Translations under genes and position numbers: made by a program
The notes under the pieces: generated by a model
Database searches by the model: none
What the model saw: only the letters and a program-made list of their open reading frames with translations
Told to the model about the DNA's origin: nothing
Assembly (NCBI GenBank): GCA_036566745.1
Contig: DATCVR010000296.1
Coordinates: 1 to 44,770, forward strand
DNA length: 44,770 nucleotides
Direction: 5' to 3'
Source of the DNA: DATCVR01 sp036566745
GTDB lineage: Bacteria; Actinomycetota; Actinomycetes; Jiangellales; Jiangellaceae
In this document: positions 33,690 to 42,636 of the stretch, in pieces
How positions within the stretch are numbered: position 1 is the first letter of the stretch
Layout: every line of letters starts with the position of its first letter

Positions 33690-34556
33690 ATGGACGCTAT
33701 GTACGCGATCACCGGAGCCACCGGCGCCCTCGGCGGTCGGGTCGCCGCGCGGCTGTCCGAGCAACGACACGATCTCCGGCTGGTCGTCCGCGACGCCTCC
33801 CGCGCGCCCCGGCTGGAGGGTGTCGACGTCGAAGAGGCGTCCTATCCCGACACCGAGGCGATGCGGGCGGCGCTGGTGGGCACCGACATCCTGTTCTTCG
33901 TCTCGGTGCCCGAATCGGCTGACCGGGTCGACCAGCACGTCTCGGCGCTCGACGCGGCCGCAGCTGCCGGCGTGCGGCGCGTGGTCTACCTGTCGTTCCT
34001 CGCCGCGGGTCCCGAGGCCACGTTCACCTTCTCCCGCGACCACTGGCGCACCGAAGAGCATCTGCGCGCTCTCGGCCTGCCCCACACGATCCTGCGCCCA
34101 AGCCTCTACCTCGACCTCGTTCCGACCTGGGTCGGCGCCGACGGTCTCGTGCGCGGTCCGGCCGGCACCGGGCGGGTCGCCTGGGTGAGCCGCGACGACG
34201 TCGCCGACGTCGCCGCGGCTGTCCTCACCGGTGAGGGGCACGACGGCGCCACCTACGACGTCACCGGTCCGCAGGCAATGACCCTCGACGAGACCGCCGC
34301 GGCGATCGCCGCGGCGGCCGGGCGGGAGGTCGGCTTCGTCGACGAGACTCCCGAGGAGGCCCGCGCCTCGCGCGCCCACAGCGGTGCCGAGCCGTGGGAG
34401 GTCGACGGCTGGGTGAGCTCGTACGCGGCGATCGGCGCCGGCGAGCTGAACGTCGTGGCCGACACCGTCGAACGGCTCACCGGACACCCGGCGACCGGCC
34501 TGGGCGACTACCTGGCCGCTCATCCGGAGGCGCTGGACCAGCTGCGGACCTCCTGA
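33690..34556 (+). CDS. NAD(P)-binding oxidoreductase, NmrA-like atypical SDR
   Basis: A 288-residue protein. The N-terminal Rossmann motif is GATGALGG at 9-16, preceded by MYAIT, with LVVRDASRAPRL following the second strand. VVYLSFLAAGPEATF and DHWRTEEHLRALGLPHTILRPSLYLDLVP match NmrA/QorB-type atypical SDRs. These lack the classical Tyr-x3-Lys catalytic pair and act as redox sensors or quinone reductases. The C-terminal part (VTGPQAMTLDETAAAIA) is the usual substrate domain. ATG 33690 is used; ATG 33699 would also give a complete Rossmann fold. No strong Shine-Dalgarno is present. Substrate unknown. Confidence 0.85.
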   Translation: MDAMYAITGATGALGGRVAARLSEQRHDLRLVVRDASRAPRLEGVDVEEASYPDTEAMRAALVGTDILFFVSVPESADRVDQHVSALDAAAAAGVRRVVYLSFLAAGPEATFTFSRDHWRTEEHLRALGLPHTILRPSLYLDLVPTWVGADGLVRGPAGTGRVAWVSRDDVADVAAAVLTGEGHDGATYDVTGPQAMTLDETAAAIAAAAGREVGFVDETPEEARASRAHSGAEPWEVDGWVSSYAAIGAGELNVVADTVERLTGHPATGLGDYLAAHPEALDQLRTS

Positions 34557-34593
34557 CCCGGGCGAACCCCGCGACAGGCCTCGGCGCGGCCAA

Positions 34594-35427
34594 TCAGGAC
34601 GGCGGATCCTCCCGCGGCCAGACGCCCGCCACCAGCTCGGCCACCCGCTCCGGCGGCACGAACCGAGCCCGCACCGCCCCGCCCGCCAGCCTCCTGACCA
34701 GCTGGTCCTCGGGAAGCGCGCGGTTCGAGGCGACCACCAGGACGTTTCCGAAGCGCCGCCCGCGCAGCTGTGCCGGCTCGGCGATCAGCGCGACCTCGGC
34801 GAAGGCGGCCCGCGCCGCGGCGGCCTCCACCCGCGACTCGCGGACCGCGGCGGTGTCGGCGACGTTGGCCACGTAGACGCCTCCGGGCCGGAGCACTCGC
34901 GCCGCCTCCCGGTGGAACCCGACGGTGGTGAGGTGCTTGGGCACGGACTCCCCGTCGAACGCGTCGCGTACCACCACGTCCGCCGAGTCGCTCGTCAGCG
35001 ATGCCAGCCCGGCTCGTCCCTCGGCGGCCCTGATCCGGAGCCCGCGGATGCCGCGCAGACCGAACGCCTGGCGGGCGAGCGTGACCAGCGCGGCGTCGAT
35101 CTCGAACACGAGCTGCCGGGATTTGGGGCGGGTCGCGGCGACGTAGCGGGCGAGTGTGCATCCGGCGCCGCCGAGGTGGACGGCGTCGATCGGCGCGGCG
35201 TCGGCCGCCAGCACGTCGAGGACGTGGCCGGTCCACTGCATGTACTCGAAGTCGAGACGGGTGGGGTCGCCGAGGTGGACGTACGAGCTGGCCACGCCGT
35301 TGACCACCACCGACCACCCGTCGGCGTCGGCTCGATCGGGCACCAGCGAGGCGGTGCCGGTGTCGACCTCGTGGTCGCCGGCCAGCTCGCCCGGCTGGGG
35401 GCGAGCCTGGGAATGCCGTCGAGTCAC
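34594..35427 (-). CDS. spermidine-synthase-like SAM-dependent methyltransferase-fold protein
   Basis: A 277-residue protein resembling the SpeE family over its full length. HLGDPTRLDFEYMQWTGHVLDVL is followed by AVHLGGAGCTLARYVAATRP (SAM/dcSAM-binding glycine loop), QLVFEIDAALVTLARQAFG and DVVVRDAFDGESVPKHLTT. The canonical D-D catalytic pattern of true aminopropyltransferases is not evident; similar actinobacterial proteins are annotated only as spermidine-synthase-like. The frame continues upstream to 35466, but that would overlap the divergent aldo/keto reductase start, so GTG 35427 is chosen. A GAACCT hexamer ends 7 nt upstream on this strand. Confidence 0.8.
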   Translation of the reverse strand: MTRRHSQARPQPGELAGDHEVDTGTASLVPDRADADGWSVVVNGVASSYVHLGDPTRLDFEYMQWTGHVLDVLAADAAPIDAVHLGGAGCTLARYVAATRPKSRQLVFEIDAALVTLARQAFGLRGIRGLRIRAAEGRAGLASLTSDSADVVVRDAFDGESVPKHLTTVGFHREAARVLRPGGVYVANVADTAAVRESRVEAAAARAAFAEVALIAEPAQLRGRRFGNVLVVASNRALPEDQLVRRLAGGAVRARFVPPERVAELVAGVWPREDPPS

Positions 35428-35433
35428 GACAGG

Positions 35434-35439
35434 TAGGTT
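35434..35439 (+). promoter_or_regulatory. TANNNT -10 element of the aldo/keto reductase
   Basis: TAGGTT lies 7 nt before the ATG at 35447, with no Shine-Dalgarno. On the minus strand a GAACCT hexamer (35435-35440) sits 7 nt from the divergent GTG, so two leaderless-type promoters would overlap face to face. Confidence 0.5.
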
Positions 35440-35446
35440 CGCACGT

Positions 35447-36508
35447 ATGGCAGGACGACCCACCAAGAACCTCCACCAGGGCGCGCCGTTCCGGGCCGCC
35501 GAAGACCGCTACGACGACATGCTCTACCGCCGCAGCGGTCGGTCCGGGCTCAAGCTCCCGGCGATCTCGCTCGGACTCTGGCAGAACTTCGGTGACGAGT
35601 CGCCGCTGGCCACGCAGCGGGCGATCCTCCGCACGGCCTTCGAGCGCGGCATCACGCACATCGACCTGGCCAACAACTACGGGCCGCCGCCCGGATCGGC
35701 CGAGACGAACTTCGGACGCATCTTCGCCGAGGACTTCCGGCCCTACCGCGACGAGCTGATCATCTCGACGAAGGCCGGCTACGACATGTGGCCCGGCCCG
35801 TACGGCGAGTGGGGCTCGCGCAAGTACCTGCTGGCCAGCCTCGACGCCTCGCTCGGGCGGATGGGTCTCGACTACGTCGACATCTTCTACTCGCACCGCT
35901 TCGACCCCGACACGCCGCTCGAGGAGACCATGGGCGCCCTCGACACCGCCGTGCGGTCGGGCCGGGCGCTGTACGCCGGCATCTCGTCGTACTCCGCCGA
36001 GCGCACCGACGAGGCCGTGGCGATCATGCGCGAGCTCGGCACCCCGCTGCTCATCCACCAGCCCTCGTACTCGATGTTCAACCGCTGGGTCGAGGCAGGC
36101 CTGCTGGAGAGCACCGATCGGCACGGGCTCGGCGTGATCGCGTTCTCGCCGCTGGCCCAGGGCTTGCTGACCGGGAAGTACCTCAACGGCATACCGGAGG
36201 GTTCGCGCGCCTCCCGGCCGGGCTCGTTCGACCCCGCGCTCATCACCGACGACGTGGTCTCCCGGCTGCGCGCCCTCGACGCCCTCGCCCGGCGTCGCGG
36301 CCAGACGCTCGCCCAGCTCGCATTGGCGTGGGTGTTGCGTGACCCGCGGGTGACCTCCGTGCTGATCGGTGCCCGCACCGTCGAGCAGCTGGTCGACAGC
36401 CTCGGCGCCCTCGAGAACCTCGACTTCGACTCCGCCGAGCTGGCGGAGATCGACCGCTACGCCGCCGACGCCGGGCTCAACCTCTGGGCGCGCTCCAGCG
36501 AGGCCTGA
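35447..36508 (+). CDS. aldo/keto reductase (YghZ/AKR14-like)
   Basis: A 353-residue NADPH-dependent reductase of the AKR superfamily. The tetrad is visible: Asp73 and Tyr78 (THIDLANNYGPPPGSAE), Lys109 (ISTKAGYDMWPGPYGEWGS) and His150 (IFYSHRFD). The cofactor-binding C-terminus shows ALAWVLRDPRVTSVLIGARTVEQL. The MWPGPYGEWGSRKYLLAS segment is typical of YghZ, the L-glyceraldehyde-3-phosphate reductase group that detoxifies methylglyoxal. The first 25 residues precede the usual start. ATG 35447 is preceded by a leaderless -10. The substrate is uncertain. Confidence 0.92.
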   Translation: MAGRPTKNLHQGAPFRAAEDRYDDMLYRRSGRSGLKLPAISLGLWQNFGDESPLATQRAILRTAFERGITHIDLANNYGPPPGSAETNFGRIFAEDFRPYRDELIISTKAGYDMWPGPYGEWGSRKYLLASLDASLGRMGLDYVDIFYSHRFDPDTPLEETMGALDTAVRSGRALYAGISSYSAERTDEAVAIMRELGTPLLIHQPSYSMFNRWVEAGLLESTDRHGLGVIAFSPLAQGLLTGKYLNGIPEGSRASRPGSFDPALITDDVVSRLRALDALARRRGQTLAQLALAWVLRDPRVTSVLIGARTVEQLVDSLGALENLDFDSAELAEIDRYAADAGLNLWARSSEA

Positions 36509-36570
36509 GCCGACGAGTCCAAGATCAATCGAGGGCGGGCTCGGGGGAGCGCAGCCGAGACGTCCGTCGC

Positions 36571-36576
36571 TAGAGT
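36571..36576 (+). promoter_or_regulatory. TANNNT -10 element of the methyltransferase gene
   Basis: TAGAGT lies 7 nt before the GTG at 36584, with no Shine-Dalgarno. The region upstream (36509-36570) also contains a half-copy of the REP-like motif at 36516-36531. Confidence 0.5.
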
Positions 36577-36583
36577 CTCCCGG

Positions 36584-37342
36584 GTGACTGATCGATCGCG
36601 CCGCGCGCGCTCAGCGGCGATCTGGGACCAGCTCGAGCCGGCCCTCCAGCGGGTCGCCGCCGATGCCGGCCGCGAGATCCTCGACATCGTCGACGTGGGC
36701 GGTGGCAGCGGCGTCCTGGCGGTGCCCCTGGCCGGGCGTGGCCACCGCGTGCGCGTGGTCGACCCCAGCCCCAACGCCCTGGCCACCCTCGAACGCCGGG
36801 CCTCGGACGCCGGCGTCACCGCACTGGTCACCGGAGTCCAGGGCGACGCCGCGGCGCTGGCCGAACTCGTCGGCGCCGACGGTGCCGACGTCGTGCTGTG
36901 CCACGGCGTGCTCGAGGTCGTGGACGACCCCGTCGTCGCGGTGGGCGGACTGGCCGGCGTGGTGCGCCCGGGTGGGCTGGCCAGCGTGGTCGCGGCCCAG
37001 CGCTACGCCGCGGTGATCGCCAAGGCGCTGTCGGGTCACCTGAGCGAGGCTCGCCACCTGCTCGACGACCCGGACGGACGCTGGGGGCCGAGCGACCCCC
37101 TGCCGCGGCGGTTCGACGAGGCCGGGCTCACCGGCCTGTTGTCCGATGCCGGTCTGACGGTCGAGGCCGTCCACGGGGTGCGAGTGTTCACCGACCTCGT
37201 GCCAGGTGCGCTGGTCGACGATCCGCACGACGCGGAGGCGCTCGCGGACCTCGAGGCCACGGCCGTGACCCACCCGGCATTTCGTGCCGTGGCGTCGGCT
37301 CTGCACGTCATCGCACGGTGCTCGGAGGGGTCGCGGACGTGA
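36584..37342 (+). CDS. class I SAM-dependent methyltransferase
   Basis: A 252-residue methyltransferase. Motif I is VDVGGGSG at 36-43, followed by the acidic strand VRVVDPSPNALATLERRA (Asp after strand beta-2) and QGDAAALAELVGADGADVVLCHGVLEVVDD (motifs II-III). Then GVVRPGGLASVVAAQRYAAV matches the SmtA/CmoM-like subgroup. The substrate is not apparent. Actinobacteria often carry a methyltransferase of this type next to a DUF3040 gene close to the mraZ cluster, as here. It starts with GTG directly after a -10-like hexamer, suggesting a leaderless mRNA. Confidence 0.85.
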   Translation: MTDRSRRARSAAIWDQLEPALQRVAADAGREILDIVDVGGGSGVLAVPLAGRGHRVRVVDPSPNALATLERRASDAGVTALVTGVQGDAAALAELVGADGADVVLCHGVLEVVDDPVVAVGGLAGVVRPGGLASVVAAQRYAAVIAKALSGHLSEARHLLDDPDGRWGPSDPLPRRFDEAGLTGLLSDAGLTVEAVHGVRVFTDLVPGALVDDPHDAEALADLEATAVTHPAFRAVASALHVIARCSEGSRT

Positions 37343-37459
37343 CGATATTCCGCGTCGAGGGTGCCAGGATGCCGTCTGGCTTCCACCTGCCGCTCGCGCC
37401 GCCTATGCTGGTCGGTACAGCACCACACCCCGTACTACCGCGTTCGATGGAGGGAAACA

Positions 37460-37894
37460 GTGCCTCTCTCCGATCATGAGCAGCGGCTGCTCGAGCAGAT
37501 GGAGCAGGCGCTGCTGGCCGAGGACCCCAAGTTCGCCACGACCATGCGTGGGGCCGATCTCCGACGTCGCTACCGACGCCGGGCGGTCGTCGCCGGGTTC
37601 GTGTTCGTCCTGGGGGTCGGCCTGCTCATGACCGGTGCGGTCACCCAGGTGATCCCGCTCGGCGTGGCCGGTTTCGTGGTCATGCTCGCATCGGCCTGGT
37701 ACGCCGTCACGTCGTGGCGCCGGGTACCTCCGGGCGACGGCGCTGCTGCCGCGGCCGGTGCCGCGATCCCGGACATCAGCCCTGGTTCTCCCCATCGCCA
37801 GCGCCGCAGCGCGCGGCCCAAGAACAAGGGCTCGTTCATGGACCGGATGGAAGCGCGCTGGCGCCAGCGTCGCGAGCGCGGTTTCGGCCAGTAG
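37460..37894 (+). CDS. DUF3040 family membrane protein
   Basis: A 144-residue protein. Its start, VPLSDHEQRLLEQMEQALLAEDPKFATTMRG, is the diagnostic DUF3040 motif. Two transmembrane helices follow (about 45-64 and 68-86), separated by a tight turn. The tail is long, basic and Gly/Pro-rich (PHRQRRSARPKNKGSFMDRMEARWRQRRERGF). DUF3040 proteins are actinobacterial membrane proteins of unknown function, often located near mraZ-ftsI. GTG 37460 follows AGGGA and gives the canonical PLSDHEQ start; the longer reading from 37361 has no family match. It converges on the pirin gene. Confidence 0.9.
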   Translation: MPLSDHEQRLLEQMEQALLAEDPKFATTMRGADLRRRYRRRAVVAGFVFVLGVGLLMTGAVTQVIPLGVAGFVVMLASAWYAVTSWRRVPPGDGAAAAAGAAIPDISPGSPHRQRRSARPKNKGSFMDRMEARWRQRRERGFGQ

Positions 37895-37906
37895 TCCCAG
37901 CATCTT

Positions 37907-37964
37907 CCGGCGCCCGAGTGGCGCCGGACTCACGTAGCCCTGGACTCGCGCGGCGCCGGACTCA
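37907..37964. terminator. convergent terminator with direct repeat
   Basis: CCGGCGCC/GGCGCCGG with loop CGAGT (37907-37927; 9 bp including a flanking T-A pair) lies between DUF3040 and pirin. GGCGCCGGACTCA is directly repeated at 37920-37932 and 37952-37964, the second copy overlapping the pirin stop. Confidence 0.5.
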
Positions 37965-38966
37965 GCCTCGACGTGGTCGGCGGCGCGGCCGTAGCCGAGT
38001 GGTCGGCATCGCGGGTGCGGGCAACGCCTCGCCGGGGTAGCCCTCGACCCGCCCGAACCGGTCGCCGGTCTCCCAGGCGGCGCGGGCCTCGACGATCTCG
38101 TCGTGATCGCGGCCGACGAAGTTCCACCACATCAGCAGCTCCTCGTCGAACGGCTCGCCGCCGAGCACCAGGACCGTGGCCCGCTGCCCGTCCGGCATGT
38201 CGCCCGCGTCCGGCGCCGCCAGCTCCAGCCGGTCGCGTCCCCAGCCCAGGTAGAGCAGGTCGCCCGGAACCACCGCGTGCCGATCCACCTCGACCGGAGC
38301 CGACAGCGCCACGACGGCGTGCTCGAAGGCCGGATCGAGAGGCAGCGACGTCCGGCCGCCCGCCTCCATCGAGACCTCGGCTCCGACCAGCGGCGAGTAC
38401 GTCCGGGCCGGGGAGCGCGCCCCCTCGAGCTCGCCCACGATGACCGTGGTGCGCACGCCGTCGGAGTCGAGCACGGGCAGGTCGGCGTGGTGGGCGAAGG
38501 CGGGAGCGCCCCACCGGGAGGCGTCGGGCTGTGCGACCCACAGCTGCACGCCGTGGATGACCGGCCGGGTCGTGACAGCAGGCGTCTCCTCGGAGTGCGA
38601 GATGCCCGCCCCCGCCGTCATGAGGTTGAGCTGTCCCGGGCGGACGAGCTGGACCGACCCGAGGCTGTCGCGGTGGAGGATCTCGCCGTCGAGGAGCCAG
38701 CTCACCGTCTGCAGACCCAGATGAGGGTGGGGCGGGACCTGCATCGCCGCGCCGCCGCGGACGTCGTGTGGTCCGTAGTGGTCGACGAAGCACCACGCGC
38801 CGACCATGCTGCGATCGCGGTGGGGGAGGGTACGGCGCACGAACATCGCCCGGGGCCCGCCCAGGGGCACCTCGCGCGCGGCGATGGTCTCGTACTCGGG
38901 GCAGGTGGCGTCCGGGCCGGTGCCCGGCCACGCCAGCTCGGCCGGATCGCGTTCGAGGTTGCTCAT
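37962..38966 (-). CDS. pirin family protein
   Basis: A 334-residue bicupin of the pirin/YhhW family. PPHPHLGLQTVSWLLDGEILHRDSLG carries the metal-binding His80 and His82, and GISHSEE supplies His123 and Glu125, completing the pirin H-H-H-E set. The start, TCPEYETIAAREVPLGG...VRRTLPHRDRSMVGAWCFVDHYGP, is typical. Members are iron-dependent quercetinases or redox regulators; the role here is unknown. The ATG at 38966 overlaps the transglutaminase stop (ATGA). Pirin thus appears to be cotranslated with the MoxR-DUF58-transglutaminase genes, an unusual partner. Confidence 0.92.
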   Translation of the reverse strand: MSNLERDPAELAWPGTGPDATCPEYETIAAREVPLGGPRAMFVRRTLPHRDRSMVGAWCFVDHYGPHDVRGGAAMQVPPHPHLGLQTVSWLLDGEILHRDSLGSVQLVRPGQLNLMTAGAGISHSEETPAVTTRPVIHGVQLWVAQPDASRWGAPAFAHHADLPVLDSDGVRTTVIVGELEGARSPARTYSPLVGAEVSMEAGGRTSLPLDPAFEHAVVALSAPVEVDRHAVVPGDLLYLGWGRDRLELAAPDAGDMPDGQRATVLVLGGEPFDEELLMWWNFVGRDHDEIVEARAAWETGDRFGRVEGYPGEALPAPAMPTTRLRPRRRPRRG

Positions 38967-41302
38967 CGCCGGCTGCCCGCGCGGGCCAGCCGGAGCACCG
39001 AGGCCCGCACCCGCTCGCCCAGACCGTCGAGCCAGTCGAACCCGTCGGCGAGGCGGGTGCCCAGGGTGGCGAACAGCTCCTGCACGGCCGACGGCCAGAG
39101 GAACGCCGCCACGCGGCGGCCGCGGGTGCGCGAGGCCAGGATGGCCCGGCGCAGCATCGCGACGTCGGCGCGCAGCGAGGGGACCTCGGGCGCCGAGCGG
39201 GCGTAACGGGCCCGCTCGGTGGTGGTGACGACGCGGCCGAGGAGGTCGCGCTCGTCGCCGGACAGCTCGGCCTCGTGGGCTACCTGCGCGCCGATCATCC
39301 GCGGGGTGGCCGCCGAGTCCCACGGCAGCGCGGCGTCGAGGGCGGCCTCGCGGAGGTCCGTCCAGGCCGCCTCCGCGTTGCGGACCGGGTCGTCGCCGGC
39401 CCGCTGCCACCGCCGTGCGCGGCGCAGGCGCGCCGCCCCGGTGGGTGCGTAGACGACGGCGGCGAGGGCGAGTACGCCGAGGACGACGACCGGCCAGATC
39501 GTCGAGCCGGACCCGGAGGCCGAGCCGGAGCCGCCCGCGGTGTCGTCGCGCGGGACCGCACCGGTGGCCGACGACGACGGGGTGGGGGTGGAGGGCGACG
39601 GGCCCGGCGTGGTCGGCTCGTTGCCGTCGTTGACCACGGTCCACTGGGGCGGCGGGCCGGTGCGGGTGGCCGGGGTGGGCTCGAAGAGCACCCAGCCGAT
39701 GCCTTCGAAGTAGAGCTCGGGCCAGGCGTGGGCGTCGTGGGCCCGGATCAGCCAGGTGGCGTCGCCCTGGAAGTCGCCCGGCGTGAACCCGACGGCGACC
39801 CGGGCCGGGATGTCGAGTGCGCGCGCCATGATGGCCATGGAGGCGGCGAACTGCTCGCAGTACCCGCGCCGCTCGGTCAGGAAGTCGACGAGTGCCGTGG
39901 CGGAGGTGCCGGGCTCGGCGGTGAGGTCGTAGGTGAAGCCGTCCTCGCCCACGGTGTTGCGGAAGAACGCCTGGAGCGCGAGGGCTCGTCCGAACGCGTC
40001 GTCGGCGTCGGCCGTCACCTCGGCCGCGAGGTCGGTGACCAGCTCGGGGAGGTCGTCGGGGAGCGCGGTGAGCGCGGCCAGCTCGGGGCGGTACGGACGC
40101 ACCGCGGCCAGGGCCTCGGGGGTGGGTGTGACGTCGTAGCTGGTGGCGGTGTACGCGGTGCCCTGGGCGTCGTCGTCGGGCGAGATGACGTCGAGGGTGT
40201 TGATGTCGTAGCGCCAGTCGCCCTCGATCTCGATCTGCTGGGCGGGGTAAGGCAGCGGCAGCCACCGCGAGCTGTAGTTGTCCGTGACCTCGACGGAGTA
40301 GTCGACCAGCGGGACGTCGCGCAGCTGCAGCCCGGGCGGCGGCGGCATGCCGTCGGCCACCCGCTGCGACCGCGGGACGTCGCGGTCGGAGGTCTGCCAG
40401 ACCTCGCCGTTGAAGACGTCGAGGGTGACGGTGCGGATGTACTGCGGGTCGTTGCTGGAGGACGTGTAGGTCAGGACGTCGACGTTGTCCGGCCTCGTGA
40501 GGTTGCGCTGGAGGTCGACGATGGGGTTGTCCGTGCGGATGGTGCGCCCGCCGGAACCGCCGCCGGCGCCGCCCGGCCCGAGGATGCCCTCGGTCAGGGC
40601 CGGGACGAGAGCCGGGATGGCCACGGCCGCGATCAGCGCCACGGCCCCGACCCGCCGGCCGTTGCGCACCAGCGAGTCCGTCTCGGGAACGCCGGAGTGT
40701 CGCGGCGACGGGCTGGCCGAGCGGCCCCACGAGGCGATGCGGGTGCGGCCGTCGGACATCAGCAGCGAGAGGTACCCGATGCCCGGCGGGACGAACCACC
40801 ACCACGCGAGGGTGCCCTGGGCCACCCCGGCGGCCACGGCGTAGCAGGCGGCGAGCGGCACACCGGCGAGGACCGCCCGGCGCAGGCCCGACGCCAGCTG
40901 GTCGACCAGCAGCGCGACGACCCCGGAGCCTCCGACCAGCAACAGCAGGATGCCGGTGGTGACCGGCGCCGGCGAGGCGTAGGCGGAGATCGACTCGACG
41001 CCGCCACGGGCGACGTCGACGAGACGGCCCGCCCATTCGGTGGTGGGGATGAAGCCGAGCAGCGCGACGTCGCCGGCGACCACGACGCCGAGCCAGAGGA
41101 CCAGCACGGCGAGCTGGGCGATCGGCACGAGCACCGGAGGGACGTGGATGCGTCGCAGCCAGTACCCGGTGGCCGCCACGAGCGCGATCGCGACCGCGGA
41201 CGGGACGACCCAGCCGCGCTCCTGGGTGATCGCGAACAGCGGCAGCACCGCCAGCAGCGAGGCGACGGCTCCGACGAAGGGCACCCGGGCGGCGGCGTTC
41301 AC
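38963..41302 (-). CDS. transglutaminase-like membrane protein (DUF3488/TgpA-type)
   Basis: A 779-residue protein. The N-terminal 200 residues carry five to seven membrane helices, with a further helix near 225. An extracytoplasmic region follows, ending in a transglutaminase-like domain. Catalytic Cys482 lies in RRGYCEQFAASMAIMARALDIPARVAVGF and His525 in DAHAWPELYFEGIGWVLFEPTP; the third position is FEPTP, as in many actinobacterial members. A Ser/Thr/Pro/Gly-rich linker, another helix and a cytoplasmic DUF4129-like C-terminus complete the TgpA layout. The GTG at 41302 overlaps the DUF58 stop (GTGA). TgpA in Pseudomonas is essential and membrane-associated. A role in cell-envelope protein processing is inferred. 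Confidence 0.9.
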   Translation of the reverse strand: MNAAARVPFVGAVASLLAVLPLFAITQERGWVVPSAVAIALVAATGYWLRRIHVPPVLVPIAQLAVLVLWLGVVVAGDVALLGFIPTTEWAGRLVDVARGGVESISAYASPAPVTTGILLLLVGGSGVVALLVDQLASGLRRAVLAGVPLAACYAVAAGVAQGTLAWWWFVPPGIGYLSLLMSDGRTRIASWGRSASPSPRHSGVPETDSLVRNGRRVGAVALIAAVAIPALVPALTEGILGPGGAGGGSGGRTIRTDNPIVDLQRNLTRPDNVDVLTYTSSSNDPQYIRTVTLDVFNGEVWQTSDRDVPRSQRVADGMPPPPGLQLRDVPLVDYSVEVTDNYSSRWLPLPYPAQQIEIEGDWRYDINTLDVISPDDDAQGTAYTATSYDVTPTPEALAAVRPYRPELAALTALPDDLPELVTDLAAEVTADADDAFGRALALQAFFRNTVGEDGFTYDLTAEPGTSATALVDFLTERRGYCEQFAASMAIMARALDIPARVAVGFTPGDFQGDATWLIRAHDAHAWPELYFEGIGWVLFEPTPATRTGPPPQWTVVNDGNEPTTPGPSPSTPTPSSSATGAVPRDDTAGGSGSASGSGSTIWPVVVLGVLALAAVVYAPTGAARLRRARRWQRAGDDPVRNAEAAWTDLREAALDAALPWDSAATPRMIGAQVAHEAELSGDERDLLGRVVTTTERARYARSAPEVPSLRADVAMLRRAILASRTRGRRVAAFLWPSAVQELFATLGTRLADGFDWLDGLGERVRASVLRLARAGSRR

Positions 41303-42630
41303 GCGGCACCTGCCGAGGCGTGGGGACCGGCCATCGAGCCGGGCGATCCGGGGGTGGCCACCGGGGCGGGACGGTCGAGGCCCAGCCGCTCCCAGACCGA
41401 GGCGAGGTGCTGGCCACGACGTGCGGTGATGACGCTCCACCCGGCCCGCCGCAGGACCTGGGAGACCTCCACGAGGCGGACCTGCTCGGCCTCCTGGTGG
41501 GCGATCGAGGTCCAGGACGCGACATCGAGCAGAACGGCGATCGCCGCGGTGGAGCCGTGGCGCAACGCCGCCACCAGCCGGGCCTCCTGGGGGTCGAGGC
41601 GGCCGAGCACGCCCACGAGCAGGCCCGTGGCCGACTCGCCGCCGGCCATCAGGTCGGGCCACCGGCCCACCGAGGCGTCGCGTTGGGGGGCGACGACGGC
41701 CAGGGCGTCGAGCAGGGGAGTCTGGGCGCCGGTGGGACCACTGGCTGGGTCGTGCCAGGACGTCGAGACCGAGCCGCCGTGGTCGGTGACCAGCCGGACG
41801 GCGTAGCCACGCCCGGCGAGGTGGACGCCGATGGACGCCGCCGCGGTGACGCCCCATTCCAGCGAGGAGTCGGCCCCTTCGCCCGCGTGGCCGGCGGTTC
41901 GGGTGTCGAGCAGGAGCGTGGCTCGGCTCTGCCAGGGCTGCTCCTCGCGCCGGACCATGAGCTCGCCGTGGTGGGCGGTGGCTCGCCAGTGGACCCGGCG
42001 CATGTCGTCGCCGTCGCGGTAGACCCGCACCGTGGCGTCCTCTTCGCCGGCGCTGGTGACGGCGCGCGGCCGGCTCTCGCCACTGCCGCTCCACTCGCCG
42101 ACCAGCCGCACCGCGGGCAGGGCATGGACGGTGGGCGTGACGATCAGCGTGCCGGTGTCACTGAACGCGCGACGCAGCTCGACCATGCCGAACGGATCGG
42201 TGACCCGCACGGTCAGGGGCCCGATGGAGTACCGGCCGCGGACCGAGGGATACACGCCGTAGGTGACGTCGCGGCGGAACTTCGACCAGACGTGGTCGAG
42301 GACGAATCGCGGGCGCGACCCCAGGCTGTACGGCAGGGTGTCCTCGACCAGCAGGACGCCGGTGGGAATGCGCGCGAGGTTGGCGAGCTCGAGCCGGACG
42401 GCCGCGGTGGCGCCCACCGGGACCCGAGGCGGCTCGATCGAGCGCGACGCGGCCAGCCGCACCCGGCTGCGCAGCGCGACGCCGAGACTGACCAGGGGTA
42501 GCACGAGGAGCAGCAGGCCCACCCGCAGGAGATCGCGCTGGCCGATCAGCACCGCGGCCAGGCTCAGCCCGCCGCCGGTGACCAAGAAGGCGAAGCCCCG
42601 GCGAGTCAGGCCGGACAGCGCCCGGACCAC
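41299..42630 (-). CDS. DUF58 domain protein
   Basis: A 443-residue protein with two N-terminal membrane helices (about 12-29 and 36-53). A beta-rich section follows (RSIEPPRVPVGATAAVRLELAN, VYPSVRGRYSIGPLTVRVTDPFG). The DUF58 motif itself is YRDGDDMRRVHWRATAHHGELMVRREEQ at about 204-231, followed by a von Willebrand A-like region (RATLLLDTRTAG). DUF58 proteins partner MoxR ATPases. It starts with GTG 42630, 7 nt after the moxR stop, and its end overlaps the transglutaminase gene. The unit moxR-DUF58-tgpA is widely conserved. Confidence 0.92.
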   Translation of the reverse strand: MVRALSGLTRRGFAFLVTGGGLSLAAVLIGQRDLLRVGLLLLVLPLVSLGVALRSRVRLAASRSIEPPRVPVGATAAVRLELANLARIPTGVLLVEDTLPYSLGSRPRFVLDHVWSKFRRDVTYGVYPSVRGRYSIGPLTVRVTDPFGMVELRRAFSDTGTLIVTPTVHALPAVRLVGEWSGSGESRPRAVTSAGEEDATVRVYRDGDDMRRVHWRATAHHGELMVRREEQPWQSRATLLLDTRTAGHAGEGADSSLEWGVTAAASIGVHLAGRGYAVRLVTDHGGSVSTSWHDPASGPTGAQTPLLDALAVVAPQRDASVGRWPDLMAGGESATGLLVGVLGRLDPQEARLVAALRHGSTAAIAVLLDVASWTSIAHQEAEQVRLVEVSQVLRRAGWSVITARRGQHLASVWERLGLDRPAPVATPGSPGSMAGPHASAGAA

Positions 42631-42636
42631 CGGGAC

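Noticed and set aside
38768..41806. 1012-residue plus-strand ORF over the pirin and transglutaminase genes
   Set aside because: A low-complexity Gly/Arg/Asp product, antisense to conserved genes.
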